Shown here piece after piece: positions 1 to 13,440 of a stretch of DNA of 64,000 nt. Numbering within the stretch: position 1 is the stretch's first letter; every line of letters starts with the position of its first letter. The stretch comes from Talinum fruticosum. Its lineage: Eukaryota; Streptophyta; Magnoliopsida; Caryophyllales; Talinaceae. The position numbers were made by a program, and so were the translations under genes. A model generated the notes under the pieces. That model was not told the origin of the DNA. It saw only the letters and a program-made list of their open reading frames with translations, and searched no databases. Location: the NCBI GenBank assembly GCA_021018815.1, contig JAITYX010000041.1:1612001-1676000 (forward strand). Direction: 5' to 3'.

Positions 1-743
1 ATTTGACTGAATTTATGATATATTTTTTATTAGTTTTTGTTTAATTTTTTATACTTACTTCATCCTTGAGCATTAGGGGACGGATGGTTAGGATTCCATT
101 GTTATATTCGAAGAGAGACAACAATATGTCAATTGCTAAATATGAGAAGAAGACAATATAAGAAAGATCTTACATTTATAATGCGATCATCTTAGTTTCT
201 AAGTAAGCATTATAAAGAATTCTTCCATCCAAAATGTTCATAAACCATCTCTATATTTCTTTATTTTAACATTAATTCTATCAATGTTCGACCAAAAAAA
301 AAAAAAAAGAATTTTAGTTCTATCAATGTGATTATCTTAGTTATTTTAACATTAATTCCATCAATTTATTAATTTTATTAATTAGTTATCAATTAGTTGT
401 ATGCATATTTGGTATTTAAAATTTTTTATATAACATATGCATATATGATGTATTTTTATTGATGAAGTAAATTTGATATATATTTGTAAGTCTCTCTATG
501 TCTCTCTCATAACCTCCCTACATAAAAGTAAAGAATTTTAAAATTATAAATTCTTTATTTACAACTTATAACTCTATTGTCTTGCTCATGTATTCTTCCA
601 CACTATTACTAAAGTCTTTCTCTAAGAGATAGTTTTTTGAGAGTGGTAGCAAATATATAATCACTAATATATATGTATATTATAAATAATTATTTCAATA
701 ACACATGTAATTTAACTCCAAATTTGTGCAACGCATGGGCCAA

Positions 744-775
<32 letters not shown>

Positions 776-940
776 CTATTAATATATAAAAGGAAAGTTG
801 AGTTGACCTCTTTCCCCTTAATTGTAGGGATTTTATACATTTATATCCGTTGATTACACCTCCAAACTTCATCTAACCCTTAATTAATTTTGCTGACTCT
901 GTCTCCTCTCTTAACCGTCTCTCCCTCTGTCTCTCTCTCC
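1..940. other. AT-rich intergenic stretch, no gene seen
   Basis: I see no coding sequence of plausible composition here. It holds short poly(A) and poly(T) runs and an AT dinucleotide microsatellite at about 749-775. The short open frames are low-complexity and look like nothing I know. Confidence 0.7.
749..775. repeat. (TA)n microsatellite
   Basis: A perfect run of about 13 TA dinucleotides, read directly from the sequence. Confidence 0.95.
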
Positions 941-1130
941 CCTACTTTCCCCAGTATTTCATCTCTCAACTCTTATCCATCTCTCTAAAATCAGCATTCT
1001 CCGTGTAGCTTGCTCCTTCACCCTCACGTTTGATTTTCCCTTATCTCTCAACTACCCTTCCCTCGGTTAATTTCTCAAAACTCTCTCTCTCTCCCCCTCT
1101 CCACGCCTTCCTCTCTAAACTCCAATGGTA
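895..1130 (+). repeat. Pyrimidine-rich CT tract
   Basis: The + strand is strongly C/T-rich with repeated CTCTCT blocks. Such tracts are common in plant promoters and 5' leaders. It lies 450-700 bases upstream of the bZIP fragment and may be what is left of that gene's leader; that link is inference. Confidence 0.5.
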
Positions 1131-1587
1131 TCCATCAGCCAAGATTACTTTTAGGATCGATTACAACATACAAGCTTAGGGCGGAAAGTCTAATGTGATT
1201 TTTGATTGTTGATGGAGAGTGATTAAAGTTCATTATTTTCAATAGTCCGAATGATAACATTGTTCATGTTTTCAGGAATTGATGGTTGAGGATTTTGTGA
1301 GTTGTTGTGGAGCATGATTTTTATTTCGAATTTCTCCATGGTGAATGAAACTACCAATTCGGAGCTCCACTCAAATGGAAGAGAAATGATGTTAATACCC
1401 CTGTTTTTCTTCCCTAAGCAGTCACCCCCTCTCTCTCTCTCTCTTCCTTTTCAATTAACCAGTCTCTGTCTCCTCTACCCTTTCAATTAAGTTGTCTCTA
1501 TCTACCCTTACAATCAAGCAGTCTCATTGTGTTTTATTTTTGAGTTATTAGGTTCAAGGTCTTTGTTTGATTTTGGTCTACAAACAA

Positions 1588-1796
1588 AATGAGTCGAGCC
1601 AAGATCACTCGGGATTTGAATGAGATTTACAGATGGCGATTGTGGATGAGAGGAAGAGAAAGAGGATGGAATCAAACAGAGAATCAGCCAGGAAATCAAG
1701 GACTAGGAAACAGAAACATCTTGATAATCGACGGCTCGGATTGCCCAGCTGATGAGAGAGAATGAGCTGACCCGGAGGCTTGAGTCCCTTACATGA
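1588..1796 (+). pseudogene. Broken S1-type bZIP transcription factor fragment
   Basis: From the ATG at 1633 one frame gives an almost perfect plant bZIP basic region, DERKRKRMESNRESAR, followed by KSRTRKQKHLD. It contains the N-x7-R DNA-contact spacing of the family. Just upstream in the same frame is a residue pattern like the acidic stretch before the basic region of S1 bZIPs (bZIP11/44/53 type), but with an in-frame TGA. After HLD the frame is lost. A zipper-like stretch with AQLMRENEL, ending at a stop near 1795, resumes in another frame. Intact S1 bZIPs are about 140-170 residues and intronless; here the rest of the zipper and the C-terminus are missing. With one stop, one frameshift and a truncation, I call it a pseudogene. 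Family assignment is firm, subgroup less so. Confidence 0.75.
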
Positions 1797-1859
1797 ACCC
1801 GGATCGAGGGGAGAGCCTTGGGTTCTTGAGAATGACATGGGTTAATTGGGGATCTTTAA

Positions 1860-2849
1860 TGGGTATCATGGGAATCATGCGCATAATTTGGTGTATTCTA
1901 ATGAGCCTTGAAATTTTGGGGCTAACGAATAGTTATCTCAATCATGGCCTCTGCTAATCGGCTGCAGTATTAATCAAATATAATCTTCCCTCCTGAAAAA
2001 AAAGAGACCCTCCTAATTGTATGGCCATTTAAAAGTTTTATTAGGCGCTATTTTTAGTTTTTATTTTTATTTTTTGGGGTTTATACTTATATGATGTAGG
2101 TGAGTAAGTGGGGTACGTGAGATGTTCATATGACTCCTAAAATTAAGGGTGAAGGAGTCTGCCTAAATGCTAATATAATTTTCAATTATTTGTTTATGTT
2201 AACATTTATAATTATAATTTCAATTGGGGCTAAGTTAATTTGATGGGGGTGGTGTTAAGTTGTTAAACTTGATGGAAAAAATGTGGTCCATAATTATAAT
2301 TCCAATTGTAATATTACTTAGTGAAAAAGTTGGGCCACTAGGTTCAGAATGTTATTTGAAAAGGGGAGGGGTTATAATATGGAGATTTTTTTCTTTGCTC
2401 CAAACTATGAGACTATGTTTCTTGCTCAATTTAGTAAGTATAATAATTAAAGACCCGAGTGTTGTCTTAATTTTAGTTGTTTGGTTGGAGCTATCAATGA
2501 AATGGTTTACCTACAACTAATTGTATCTATAAATGCCTTATTCAATCAAATTTGAGTATTATTTTTCGTAACTTCTATTAAGGACATTGTTCATCATATC
2601 ATATCATATCATATCTTGAAAAATCAATTGTTTATCATATTATATCACCTATTTGTGCTTCAGCCTACAAGGTTATTCATTAAATAGTTAGTTTTCTACA
2701 ATTCATGTCATCATATTAATTCAAATAAGCTAACATCTTATATAATGTTTGCAGCTCTAATCCAAGCTTAATTTAATAAAATGCCATTGAGGACTGCTGA
2801 TTGAGAAGCTTGCAATATTAAATGCGAAAATTATGGTATGACAAGAGCA
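1860..2849. other. Intergenic stretch, no gene seen
   Basis: AT-rich DNA. An 86-codon + frame at 2260-2520 is hydrophobic and low in complexity, with no recognisable motif. A short tandem run of a five-base unit (ATATC) lies near 2595-2616. Confidence 0.6.
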
Positions 2850-3506
2850 CTAGCTAAGACCCGTGCGTTGTCACGGATTAAATTTTTTAAAAATTGATAT
2901 AATTATATGTTGAATTTAGACTTATATTTAAATCTATTAACTAGCTAATACCTGCGCGTTGCCGCTATATTAATTTTCTGAAAATCTATGGTAATTTAGA
3001 AGTATTAATAGATAAATCTATTCATTTATTCAACACAATTTAAAAGCATGATCAATACGCGGAAATTTAAATTGTGTTGAATAGATGAATAATTTATCAA
3101 TTGATACTTCTAAATTATGAAATACTAGCTAAGACCATGCATGCTGCCGCTATATCAATTTTCTAAAAATCTATGGTAATTTAGAAGTATAAATAGATAA
3201 ATCTATTTATCTATTCAACACAATTTAAAAGCATGACCAATACGCGGAAATTTAAATTGTGTTGAATAGGTGAATAATTTATCTAATGATACGTCTAAAT
3301 TACGAAACATTTTTAGAAAATTGATATAGCGGCAACGCACGAGTATTAGCTAAGATTTTATTAAAGATTATATAATTGTATGTATTATATATATTAATAG
3401 ATTTAAATTGTGTTGAATAGATGAATAATTTATTTAATGATACTTCTAAATTACGAAACATTTTTAGCAAAATTGATATAGCGGCAGCACGTGGTCTTAG
3501 CTAGTA
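2850..3506. repeat. Nested fold-back (inverted-repeat) elements
   Basis: The segment 3124-3355 is nearly a complete palindrome. It opens with ACTAGCTAAGACC, TGCCGCTATATCAATTTTC and a GGTAATTTAGAAGTAT arm, and closes with the reverse complement of the same words. A related left half at 2940-3121 and a related right half at 3400-3504 flank it, as if one copy had inserted into another. The outer words (CTAGC next to a CCCGTGCG-like hairpin at 2852-2876) also resemble a Helitron 3' terminus read on the minus strand. No protein is encoded. Confidence 0.6.
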
Positions 3507-3647
3507 TATATATATATATATGAAAGTGAGTGCAATTGTTGTGATCACACCACATGGCAAGGTAAGTAATTAATTCTTGAGTTAAATTCTTTTCTTTTTT
3601 TATATTAAAGAGATGCATTTATTTTTAAGAGGTAATTCTTTATGTAT

Positions 3648-3675
3648 ATTATTATTATTATTATTATTATTATTA
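3648..3675. repeat. (ATT)n microsatellite
   Basis: About nine perfect ATT trinucleotides. Confidence 0.9.
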
Positions 3676-3679
3676 CTAG

Positions 3680-5940
3680 TACTGAATCGTGATATATACG
3701 GAGCAATGTTGTACAATGTATACTTTAAGAAATTATTGAATCACCGAGCGGTGTTGTACGTGTAAGTTTCTTTTTCTCAATCATTTGATTTTATTGAATG
3801 GTTTCACTTTCAACAATATTCTTTTACATGTTATCCCCTCATAGCGAAAACATTTTTGTGACTTATCAAATTTACCGGAACTCAACACATAAAAATCATT
3901 AGAGCCAGCTCACATTTTAAATTTTTAAAGAATAAATAAAGAATCTAAAACAATGAATAAAAAAGAATGTTAAGAATAAGGTTTTAAGATTACACTCGTG
4001 ATTTTGAACATTAGGAAGTCATGCCCCTTTAAGAATCAAACAATTTAAATAAACCTCACTCATACGAGTTGTAGGAACAACGTGATAATATATTTGGGTA
4101 TCAAAAGATAAATATTAGTAGTAAAAGGAATAATATATGATTGGTAGATATTGCATTAGATAATCTATAGACGACAATAAATATCATTATGTCACAAATT
4201 AATATTATAATACAAAGTACATCAAATCAATAAAAGAATATCAAACTTATAACTCATAACTCTTTACAAAGTCAATACTAATTTAACTAAATTGACGTCT
4301 AGATAAATATTTACATGCAACATACTAAAGTACTATTGACTCAAATATTACACGAACCCTTAAAAAGTACACATATACCCATAATGGGATCTCAATTTTT
4401 AAAATTATAGGGTGAATATGATGATTTATCCATTCTTACCTACCTCTACACACAAAGACAATACATTTTCCTCTTACACTCTTCGATCATCCTGAAGAGG
4501 TTATAGATAATAGAAGTTAATTATAAATAACTTCAAATTAAAACTCCAACTCTTAATCATAAATAATTTTATGTTGAGAATCCACCCTTCATCTTCTTAC
4601 ATTTGCATCCTTAAATCAATTGTATTTCCCAATCATTTGCCAAACATCCACTTTAGCTTGTAAAATGGATTCACATATTTTAACTTCACTTATAACACTT
4701 TTGAAACTGAATTTATAGTTATATATGTTCTCTAAAAATTATAACATCTTAGTTATCTAAAAGGGAATGAGAAAATCCATTAAAGAATAAATTTACTGGT
4801 TGTGAACATTCACACGCAATGATAAAAGTATGGGGAGAGAAAATTCATTTTGCATGCTTACCCAAAAATTCTATAGACATTAAAATCATTTAAGATAGAA
4901 ATGTGGTGAGAAAGAACGAAAACTGCATTTTTCATAAATTAGCAAGTGAAACATATAAAATTCAACTTGATAATTACCAAATTAGGATTCATAAATCATA
5001 CTAATGACCAAGTAGGCAGTAAACTAAGAAAATGGTTTCTAAGAGAGAATATATACAAATCTTAGAGACATATAACTTAAGACAACTTTTTTCTTTTTTT
5101 GGGTTGGTGCAAGTTAACAAGTTATACAAAAAGCATATAATGAAGATATCTCATATACTTGAGGTGAGCTATTGAAATGCCTTCATTTTGTTTTAAGCAT
5201 CACATGACAACCTTGATCATCTAATATCTGTTCTTTGACCTTATATTTGCGAAGAAAATGTAGACAAAATTAAGTGCAAGGATTAATCGTTAATCAATTG
5301 AGACACCATCTCAAACTCCTCCTCTCCAATTTAAAGTATACACTATTATTTGATTAAGACCCAAATCAAGAGATTTCCAAATTCCAAAACTAAACTGCCA
5401 AAGGAACCAAACTTGCTAGAATTAGGCATCTATAACTCAAAGTCACATACCTTTGAGCCGTTCTCCAATATTTTCGAAACCCCTTTCTCTTTTCATCAAA
5501 ACAAATATGTTATTTTCTTGTTCCTAAATTTTTCTTATCCTAAACGACAACTCTATTCTATTTATATCGCAAACAATTAAAACTAAAATAACCTAAATTA
5601 AGAGTTTGAAATTGTACAAAAGAAACGTGAAAGGTAAAATATCAACTCCACATAAGTCAATTACCATTATTCAACATTTGTTTTAATATATCAAGGAGAA
5701 AAAAAATACTAATAAGACTATATTATCACAAAAAAAAAAAAATCAAAATCGGGAAGAGGAGAGTCCACTTATAAAAAGATTTTTTTTTCATTTGGGTATA
5801 TATATATTTTTTTATTTAACTATTTACATCAACAACTTGTATTTAATGGACAAATAATTTTTATGGTTAAGATTACCCTAAACTTCTACAACCACTCCCA
5901 TTTCAATATTTGACCAATTTGAAATTACTACTATTATATA
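3680..5940. other. Intergenic stretch, no gene seen
   Basis: 2.2 kb of AT-rich DNA with no recognisable coding sequence, RNA gene or element boundary. Short open frames such as 5350-5580 have no recognisable motif. Confidence 0.6.
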
Positions 5941-5948
5941 TTGCATAG

Positions 5949-6124
<176 letters not shown>

Positions 6125-6271
6125 TTATTGTGGCAAGGAGTAAAAAAGTGTTCATAGGTGAGTTGAAACCTATTTTTTTTCAAGGATAAATTTTTTTTTA
6201 TTGGACAAAACTCCTAAATTCACTATGAGGCCACCATTTCATAATTTTAAAAAGATTTCTATTATATATAG

Positions 6272-6273
<2 letters not shown>

Positions 6274-6333
<60 letters not shown>

Positions 6334-6375
6334 GTTGTTGTTGTTGTTGTTGTTGTTGTTATTGTTGTTGTAGTA

Positions 6376-6415
<40 letters not shown>
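6274..6415. repeat. Second compound trinucleotide microsatellite (ATT)n(TTG)n(ATT)n
   Basis: About 20 ATT units to 6333, about 9 TTG units with one interruption and a short spacer, then about 13 more ATT units. It has the same architecture as the array 150 bases upstream but a different middle unit. Confidence 0.95.
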
Positions 6416-6420
<5 letters not shown>

Positions 6421-6429
6421 TATTCAGAA

Positions 6430-7782
6430 AATTTATAAATGTGGTTGATATAAATATTAGAAATATTTTGGAAATTTTTTTACTAATGCTTATTTTAAAA
6501 TCTCCTTTTGGTATATTTTAATCTCAGTACTTTCTTTGTTTTCTTCTTCTTCTAATTTCTTCAGTTTTGTCAAATTTTGTCTATAAAAACAAAACCAGAA
6601 GTGAGGGAAAAGTAATAATTTCATTTAAATTTTGTTGTTAGGCTATCCCTAATTATCTTTCTTTTTTGTTTCCTTCTTCCATGTTTTGATTACATATGCT
6701 TCTTTTTTCATTGTACTTTAATTCAATTTCAATAAACAAGGTTACCAATTTAATTTTCAATTTTATTATCAACGAAACCTATTACTTTACCTCTACTTTT
6801 GCAATTAAATTAAGATTGCAATTTGGGGTCATTATGTTCATTGCCATGTACATAATTGAATTCACTTCTTCTCTCTAACGTACTTTCTTTTCTAAAAGTT
6901 TATGTGAAGGTAAAACCTTTTTTTTTTTCTTTTTTTTTCCATTTTCTTCTTATAGTTTTAATATAGCTAGGAGTTTTCCTTTTTCATTATTGTAAGCTCT
7001 CGATTTAGGTAGAGAAAGTAAAAAAGGAATGTAACCGTACAACCTTCTCTTAATTGATTTAATTTATTCGTTTTTAGTGCGAATTTTTTTGGGAGGTTTT
7101 TAGTGCGAATGTAGTTTATCCATTAGCTACCTTTATTTTATTTATTTATCCTTCTTTATTTTATTTTAAAATTGTATGTTTAATCTCACAATAGCAAAAA
7201 TATTAGATTAGTTTTAGTTTTTAAGGACCACATTTTATTCTCATTTATATATTTGTATATTATTTATATATTATGAATGTACTCACAAAAAATAAACATA
7301 TTGTAAAAGTTTTAATAACAAAGAGGGAAAACAATAATATATTTTTTCTGTTCTCCGTATTATTTTTTTCTTTTGCCAATACGTAGATTATTACACATTT
7401 TTAATCAAAGTAATTGTCTATAGTTTTATCTAACCAAAAATTATTGGGAGTGATGAAACTTACAAGTGTAAAAATTTAATAATGTAAGTTTATATATATG
7501 ATCAGCATATTTTTAACAATATCGGGATATGTTGACAAATTAGCATATGTGGTTCTAATATGTTTTAATACTCTCATACCAAAAATATTTAATTTAGTTC
7601 AATACAAGAATTGAAAACATTTGTTTCTAAAAGCTATATAATGTAAGAAATATAAATTAATGATAAAATATTTTATATAAATGATTATTATTTCATTTTT
7701 ATCCTATTTACTCAAAAAAGAATTATTCAATTTATTTATGACCTTCACAATCAATTTTAAAACAAATATTTTGAAACACCCT
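6430..7782. other. Intergenic stretch, no gene seen
   Basis: AT-rich DNA with poly(T) runs. The 60-codon frame at 6696-6878 shows no motif. No element boundary could be placed. Confidence 0.6.
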
Positions 7783-9515
7783 GTTATAGGAACCGTGGGC
7801 GGCCCCCACTATGGGGGCAGCCCGGACCACATTTCCCCATGAAAGCATCGGCTCTTCTCTTTCTGTTAAGTTTTTTTATTTTTTATTTTGAAAGTGGGGT
7901 GCATCTTTTATTACGGTAAATTTTGTGCAATCATATTTTTGAAAAGGTTTTTAGGTGAAGGTGTGATTGATGATTTTTATTAATTGTTTTATTTTTAAAA
8001 TTATTTTAAGGAAGTCTCGCAATATTATTTCAAAGGGTAAAGAAACAAAAAATAAATAAAAGGTACATTTTTCCGCAAAAGTTTCCGGACCAATTGGTGG
8101 AAAACCGCTTAGGTTGGGAGCCGAGCCCGGTTACTAGCTGGAGCCGACGTAAGCTCGAGCCGATCGGTAACCAGCGCCGGCTATAGGGTCGTGATCGAGG
8201 AATCGGTTTCGGCCATATAGCTTCGGCTGTCAAACTAAACCCATATTTTCCAATTTTTCAACCTGAAATACCGAGAAGAAGTATGAAGAAATAAAAGCTA
8301 AATATAAGGAGTCATCCGTCGGTTTTGAGAAATAAAAACTAACAAAAATATAGAAATTACTTTCCAAAATATAGTATGGAAAACTAAACTTAGAAAAGGT
8401 TTTTAAAAGAGACTCAATCGGTCCTAAACCCAAGAATCCAATATTCGGAGGCAAAGTTACGAAACTAAAAGGGATACTCTTCATTCCGTCCGTGAACGGA
8501 CGACCTTTACTAATTAAAATAGGGAGCTAAAATTGTGTTTTAATCAATCAGGAAACCCCACATGCTATAGGAAAAATTAAAACATCCAACATGCTTAGAA
8601 TGCAATAAATAAGCGAGTTAATAAAGCAATAAAAAAAGTGGTAAAGAAAGTGATAAAGAAAGCAAAAAGGAAAGCGGAAAAGAAATAAAAAAATTACATG
8701 AGGCGGGGATGGATTAAATATGATCATCTTCGAACCACAATAGGGAAAGCAATAAATAAAACAAAATCGTTAAGACAAACTTGAAAAATGAATCCGGTGT
8801 CCTCAGGTTGTCCCACCTGCTGATCTTGAATCATGAACGAATTTCGGTAGCGTAACAGACAGGAAATAAGCTAAAAAATGAAGTGCAAAGAAGGCCTTTT
8901 GTGTGGGTTGTGAAATGGAGAAATGAGTGACGTTAATAAGAGATGGAGAGTAGAGATGGAGAGTAGAGAGTGTCGGAGAGGATAAGGGGAGAGATTTTCA
9001 GCTTAGGAAGGTTTTTCCGACCGAAAGTGGTGCAACAAACACCGGGGAGCACCCTATTTATAGAAATTTTTAGGTCAAAATAAAACTCTAAAAGCCACTT
9101 AGTAGGCGCGTTTAGCTTAACTGGGCCCAACAATACCGGAAATGGATAAATAAATAAACTGGATATTTGCTTTGCCAAAATGATGCCATTTGAAGAGTCC
9201 CGAAAATCGATGTCGGCTATACAACGTCGTACGAATGTTCAAGATGCGTGTCGCGGTTGGTCGCTGAAGAAGGATAAAACGCTGTATTTGATGCAAGTGC
9301 TTCCTAATCGGCGTTGGTTCAAATTATGGTTAGGAGTCCAAATCGGCTTGATTTTGCCAAATGAAATGGGTTATGGACCAAGACAAATAGAAAAGGCTAG
9401 TTACTGTGGTGCTAACGGGTTTTTTATAGTTTATCGGCTTCGATCACGCCGATTTCAATTCGATCATGATCCAAGTTCACAAATGATATTGACATTTCAT
9501 CACTTGTGCATAATT
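7783..9515 (-). repeat. Degenerate solo LTR of the Tat/Ogre-like element
   Basis: This block is related along its whole length to the two LTRs of the element at 9853-17675. Shared landmarks include the ggtgaaagtgtgattg-like stretch, the block around 'cggctatagggt', a 'gagactc-atcggt' stretch and the 'cgatcatgat' region near the right end. It opens TGTTATAGGAACC where the others open TGTAGGAA. No internal domain or partner LTR adjoins it, so I read it as a solo or truncated LTR. The right boundary is approximate and no target duplication is evident. Open frames inside it, including a 148-codon one at 9180-9626, are not conserved between copies. Confidence 0.65.
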
Positions 9516-9852
9516 TTTTTCTTAAGTTGTATTAGAGTATATTATGTGCTAAATTTTGACGTATATGTTGGTAAGTTGATTACATATAACTTCCCTGTGA
9601 GTTGTGTTATTGAGTTGTATTGTTAGAGATTTATCCAATTATTGATAGTATAATTTTTGAGGTATCATTTCTCAACATTTTCTAACAGTTGCATTCCTTT
9701 TGGGGTTTTTTTTCCCAGTTAATTGGTGTTAAAATGCCTTACAATGGTAAATGCCAAATATATTTTAAATTTTCATGTGATACTTTTTTGTAATTACTTT
9801 GCATTTATATAGTTGAGTTGCTTGATTTATGGAAATGAAATCATTTGCTAAT

Positions 9853-11579
9853 TGTAGGAACTAGCGCCCGTTCCCCGCGAGGGTAGCAGATTGAGTTTCT
9901 CCACGAATGTTGGCTCTCGTTTATTTTATTAAGATTATTTTGAAAGTCGATTATTGAAAGTTGATTTGGAAAGTAGAGTGTGCCTCTTATTAAGATTATT
10001 TCTTTTAACATCCGATTTTAAAACAATTTAGGTGAAAGTGTGATTGTTGATTTTTATTAATCATTTTATTTTAGAAATTTATTTTAGGGAAGGTCTCACG
10101 ATGATGTTTCGAAACTACATAAAAACAAAAAATTAAAAGTTACATTTTGCCACAAATCTCTTGGACCAAACAGATATGACGAGAGCTGATCCTGGCTGCT
10201 GGCCGACGCCGACGTTGGCATGTGTCGGCGAGTAACCGGGGCCGACTATAGGGTTGTGACAGAGGACTCAGCCTCGTCCCTATAGCTTCATTTGTCCAAA
10301 TGAAACCCAATTTTACCATTTTTTAGCTTGAAATATCGCGAAGCGAATAAGGAGAAATAAAAAGTAAAATAAGGAGTCACCGACCACTTTTAAATAATAA
10401 AAACTAACAAAAATGCAGAAAAATACTCTTCAAATCTTATTATGGAAAGACTAATAAGCTTCAAACATGTTTTAAAAGAGACTCCATCGGTCGGATACCG
10501 AGAATCGATGTTCAAAAATGAAGGTATGAAACGAAGAGGGATGCTATACATTCCGTCCATCAACGAGATGATCTTTACTAATCAAAATTTTGAGTTAAAA
10601 AATTGTGTTTAACATTCAAGCAAACAGCATGCGATAAACAAAAATTAAAACAAACAAAACATGACAAGCAAATAACCAAGGGATAAAGAAAGAAGTAAAG
10701 AAAGCGAAAATAAAATTAAAAGTTACATTGGGCTGGGAGGAATTAAAAAGGATTACGTCTTCCAAACCACAATACGAAAAGCAATAAAAACATAAATTAA
10801 AATAACAGTAAAAGCAAGCTTGAAAGTAATTCGGTGCCTTCGGGTTGTCCCACCTGCTGATCTTGGATCACGAATAAATTCCAGCGAGCATAACAACGAG
10901 GGCAACGAGCTCAAATGAGAGGTAAAGAAGGCCTTTGTGAAGTTGGAGAAAGAGAAAAGTAAGTGACGAGTATGTGAAATGGAGGGAGTATAGAGTGGGA
11001 GAGAAATGAGAGGAAGGATTTTTAGCTTTGGGGAGGTTTCTAGCTGAAAATGGTGTAACCAAACATGAGGGGAAATCCCTTTATTTATAGTAATTTTTAG
11101 GCTAAATATCAACCCTAAAAGTCACTTCGACTGTCAAAGTTGGCCTGAATCGGGCCCGAAATTGCCGGAAAAGCTAAAGGAAAAAAATTGGATATTTACT
11201 TAGACTAAATGATGCCGCTTGGAGAGTCCAAAAATGCGGCTATAGTTTAAACGACTTGGTACGAAGGCTTTGGGTTACGTGCCACGCTAGCCACCGAGAA
11301 TGAAATAAAACATTGCGTTTTTGCGCAGCTTGGAGTAAAACGGCGCCAATTTGGGTCTCGTAGTCTTGGTTTAGACGAAGAAAATTGGTTTGTGGGGCGA
11401 CCCAAGAAAAAAGACTGATTTTTATGGTTCTAGTGGGTTTTTTGGTTTTATCGAGCTTCAGTCATGCCGATGAAAATCCAATCATAATCCGAGTTCACAA
11501 ACGGGACTAGGATTTCATCACCGAGCCAACAAAAATTAAAAAAATATATAAAAGGGACGAAACTTTCTAAGTGTCTACT
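9853..11579 (-). repeat. 3' LTR of the Tat/Ogre-like element
   Basis: Begins TGTAGGAACTAG next to the CTAAT duplication. Ends in GTGTCTACT where its partner ends in GATGTATACA, so the inner terminus has mutated. It is well diverged from the other LTR, which suggests an old insertion. Confidence 0.8.
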
Positions 11580-11600
11580 GTTACGCCCCTTTTGACCGAG
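11580..11600 (-). other. Polypurine tract of the Tat/Ogre-like element
   Basis: Read on the minus strand, an AAAAGGGGCGTAAC purine-rich run lies directly against the 3' LTR. This is the usual place of the plus-strand primer and it fixes the element's orientation. Confidence 0.6.
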
Positions 11601-11719
11601 TACTGGAAGATAAAGGTCAAAGTACACACTAAAGGGTACTTACCTATTTAGTAAGCGTCGCTTAGGATGCCACTTGCATTTGTGAAATTGATGCGTCTAG
11701 AATAGTTAATGGGTTCTGA

Positions 11720-12510
11720 ATTCTGGCTAGTTGATTCCTAAACTTGGCTAATTAAAGTCCTAAAGCTCGGATTGGTGTGCCTAAACTTGACCACGTACTT
11801 AGTCCGAAGCTTGGCGAGGAGCTTGAACTTAACTCGGGTAGTAAAGTCCGAAGTCCGGCGGGAGCCCGAACTTGACCACTTTTGGATCCGAAGTTTGACA
11901 GGATATCCCGAGCTTGGCTTGATCAAGGTCCTGAAGCTCAAATGAGGGGCCTAAACTTGACCGTTCTTGGTCCGAAGCTTGGCTAAAATTTCTACATTAA
12001 CAATTTGTTAGTTGATAATCGAATATAAATAGATTTAAGTGTTACCCGAAAATGATTTATAACCGGATCATGTTTCAAATGTGCTTCTTTGACTTGGCCA
12101 TAGAGAGGTCCCAAAATCTTGGTTTGATGTTTGAACCTTGACCACTTGTTGGGTCCGAAGCTCGACTAGGATGTCCGAACATTGACCGAGTCCGAAGCTC
12201 GACTGGTTGTATAAACCTTGACCATTGTTGGACCTGATGCTCAATGTGGATATTTGAACCTTAATCATTGTTAGCTCTAAAGCTCAACTGGTTGTCCGAA
12301 CCTTAACCGTTGTTGGGTTCGAAGCTCGACGAAAATATCTCGAACCTTCATCGTTGTTAGGGTCTAAAGCTCGACGAGGATGTTTAAACCTTGACCGCTC
12401 CTAGATCCGAGACTCAATGAGATATCCGAACCTTGATCACTCCCGGGTCCGAGACTCGATTGGGATGTCTAAACCTTGACCACCTGTTGGGTCTAAAGCC
12501 CGACATCTAT
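11720..12510. repeat. Degenerate ~43 bp tandem array in the element's 3' untranslated region
   Basis: About 15-18 imperfect units carry the words 'gtccgaagctcgac' and 'ccgaaccttgacc', with spacing of roughly 42-45 bases. The array lies between the last coding remains and the 3' LTR. Tandem arrays at this position are known in Tat/Ogre elements and can seed satellite DNA. Confidence 0.75.
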
Positions 12511-13440
12511 CCACTTTCATCTGAATAGGGACGAGCTGAATTGGGCTTGTTTGAAAATCGAAGTTTATGAGGTTATGTGCCTTATTCCGATTTTGAGCTT
12601 TTAGTCCGTGTGCTAATAGCTCCTTTATCAACATGGTAGATGATTTGTGCCTCCTCCTAAGTGTTGTGTGGTTGTATGACCTTTTTGATCATGAGCCCCC
12701 ACATTTTCCTTAAATGCATGTGTCTTGCTCTTCTTGAATGTCGGAGAGTTGACTCGCTTTGATAGGAGATTCCCTTTGAAGGTAGCGATGCTGGTGACCT
12801 TCCCGATGCTCGAGTTGGTGGATGATGCTTGATTGAATAATTCTTGTAGGGTGCTTTTGTCATTAAGTTTTGTATGTTTAGGATTTTGATTCATGCAAAA
12901 GAGATGAATGCAACAGTCTATTCGAAGAACAAATGCATTCTTTTATTAAGATGATGCAAAAATTTCTAAAAGACAGACAAAATTACACTTTAGCCCCCAC
13001 TCCTCAAAGAAAGTAAAAAATAAGTTGCTTGAACTGCAATTATGGTTTGGTGGCGGATTAGAATGGCATGCTTCCCGATTGATTTCCACTCCTCCGAGTA
13101 TAGCAAAGTGGCTTTGAATTTGGAAATGAGAGTTGGGAACAAGATTAGGATTGGGGTCGGAGCTCATAGGCTTCCTACGTACCCATTATGGCGGAAATCG
13201 AGGCCTTCATAGTTTGGAAAAGAATACTGATTTGGGTTTTTTTTTGAAATAGAAAAGAAAATAAGCCTAGGATGAATCCGAAAAGGGAAATGCACACTTT
13301 ATTAGCACCCTTGATCAATGACAGAGCTCATTGGATGATCTTCTAGCTGGTTGTAGCTTTTGTAGATGCATTCTCCTCTTCTATAAACATGCCAAGCATC
13401 TTGGAGTGTTTTAAAGTCCTGAAAGGTAAGAACTTCAACT
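12510..13440. other. Interior of the Tat/Ogre-like element without recognisable coding sequence
   Basis: Between the gag remnant and the 43 bp array I recognise no pol motif on either strand. Minus-strand frames of 65-88 codons at 12437-12894 and 12946-13167 are not assignable. In a full-length element several kilobases of pol would be expected here, so a large deletion is likely. Confidence 0.5.

Noticed and set aside
2260..2520. 86-codon + frame with hydrophobic stretches
   Set aside because: It has no motif, no conserved start context and AT-driven composition; nothing supports it as a gene.
9180..9626. 148-codon + frame
   Set aside because: It sits mostly within a decayed LTR and is not open in the two related LTR copies.
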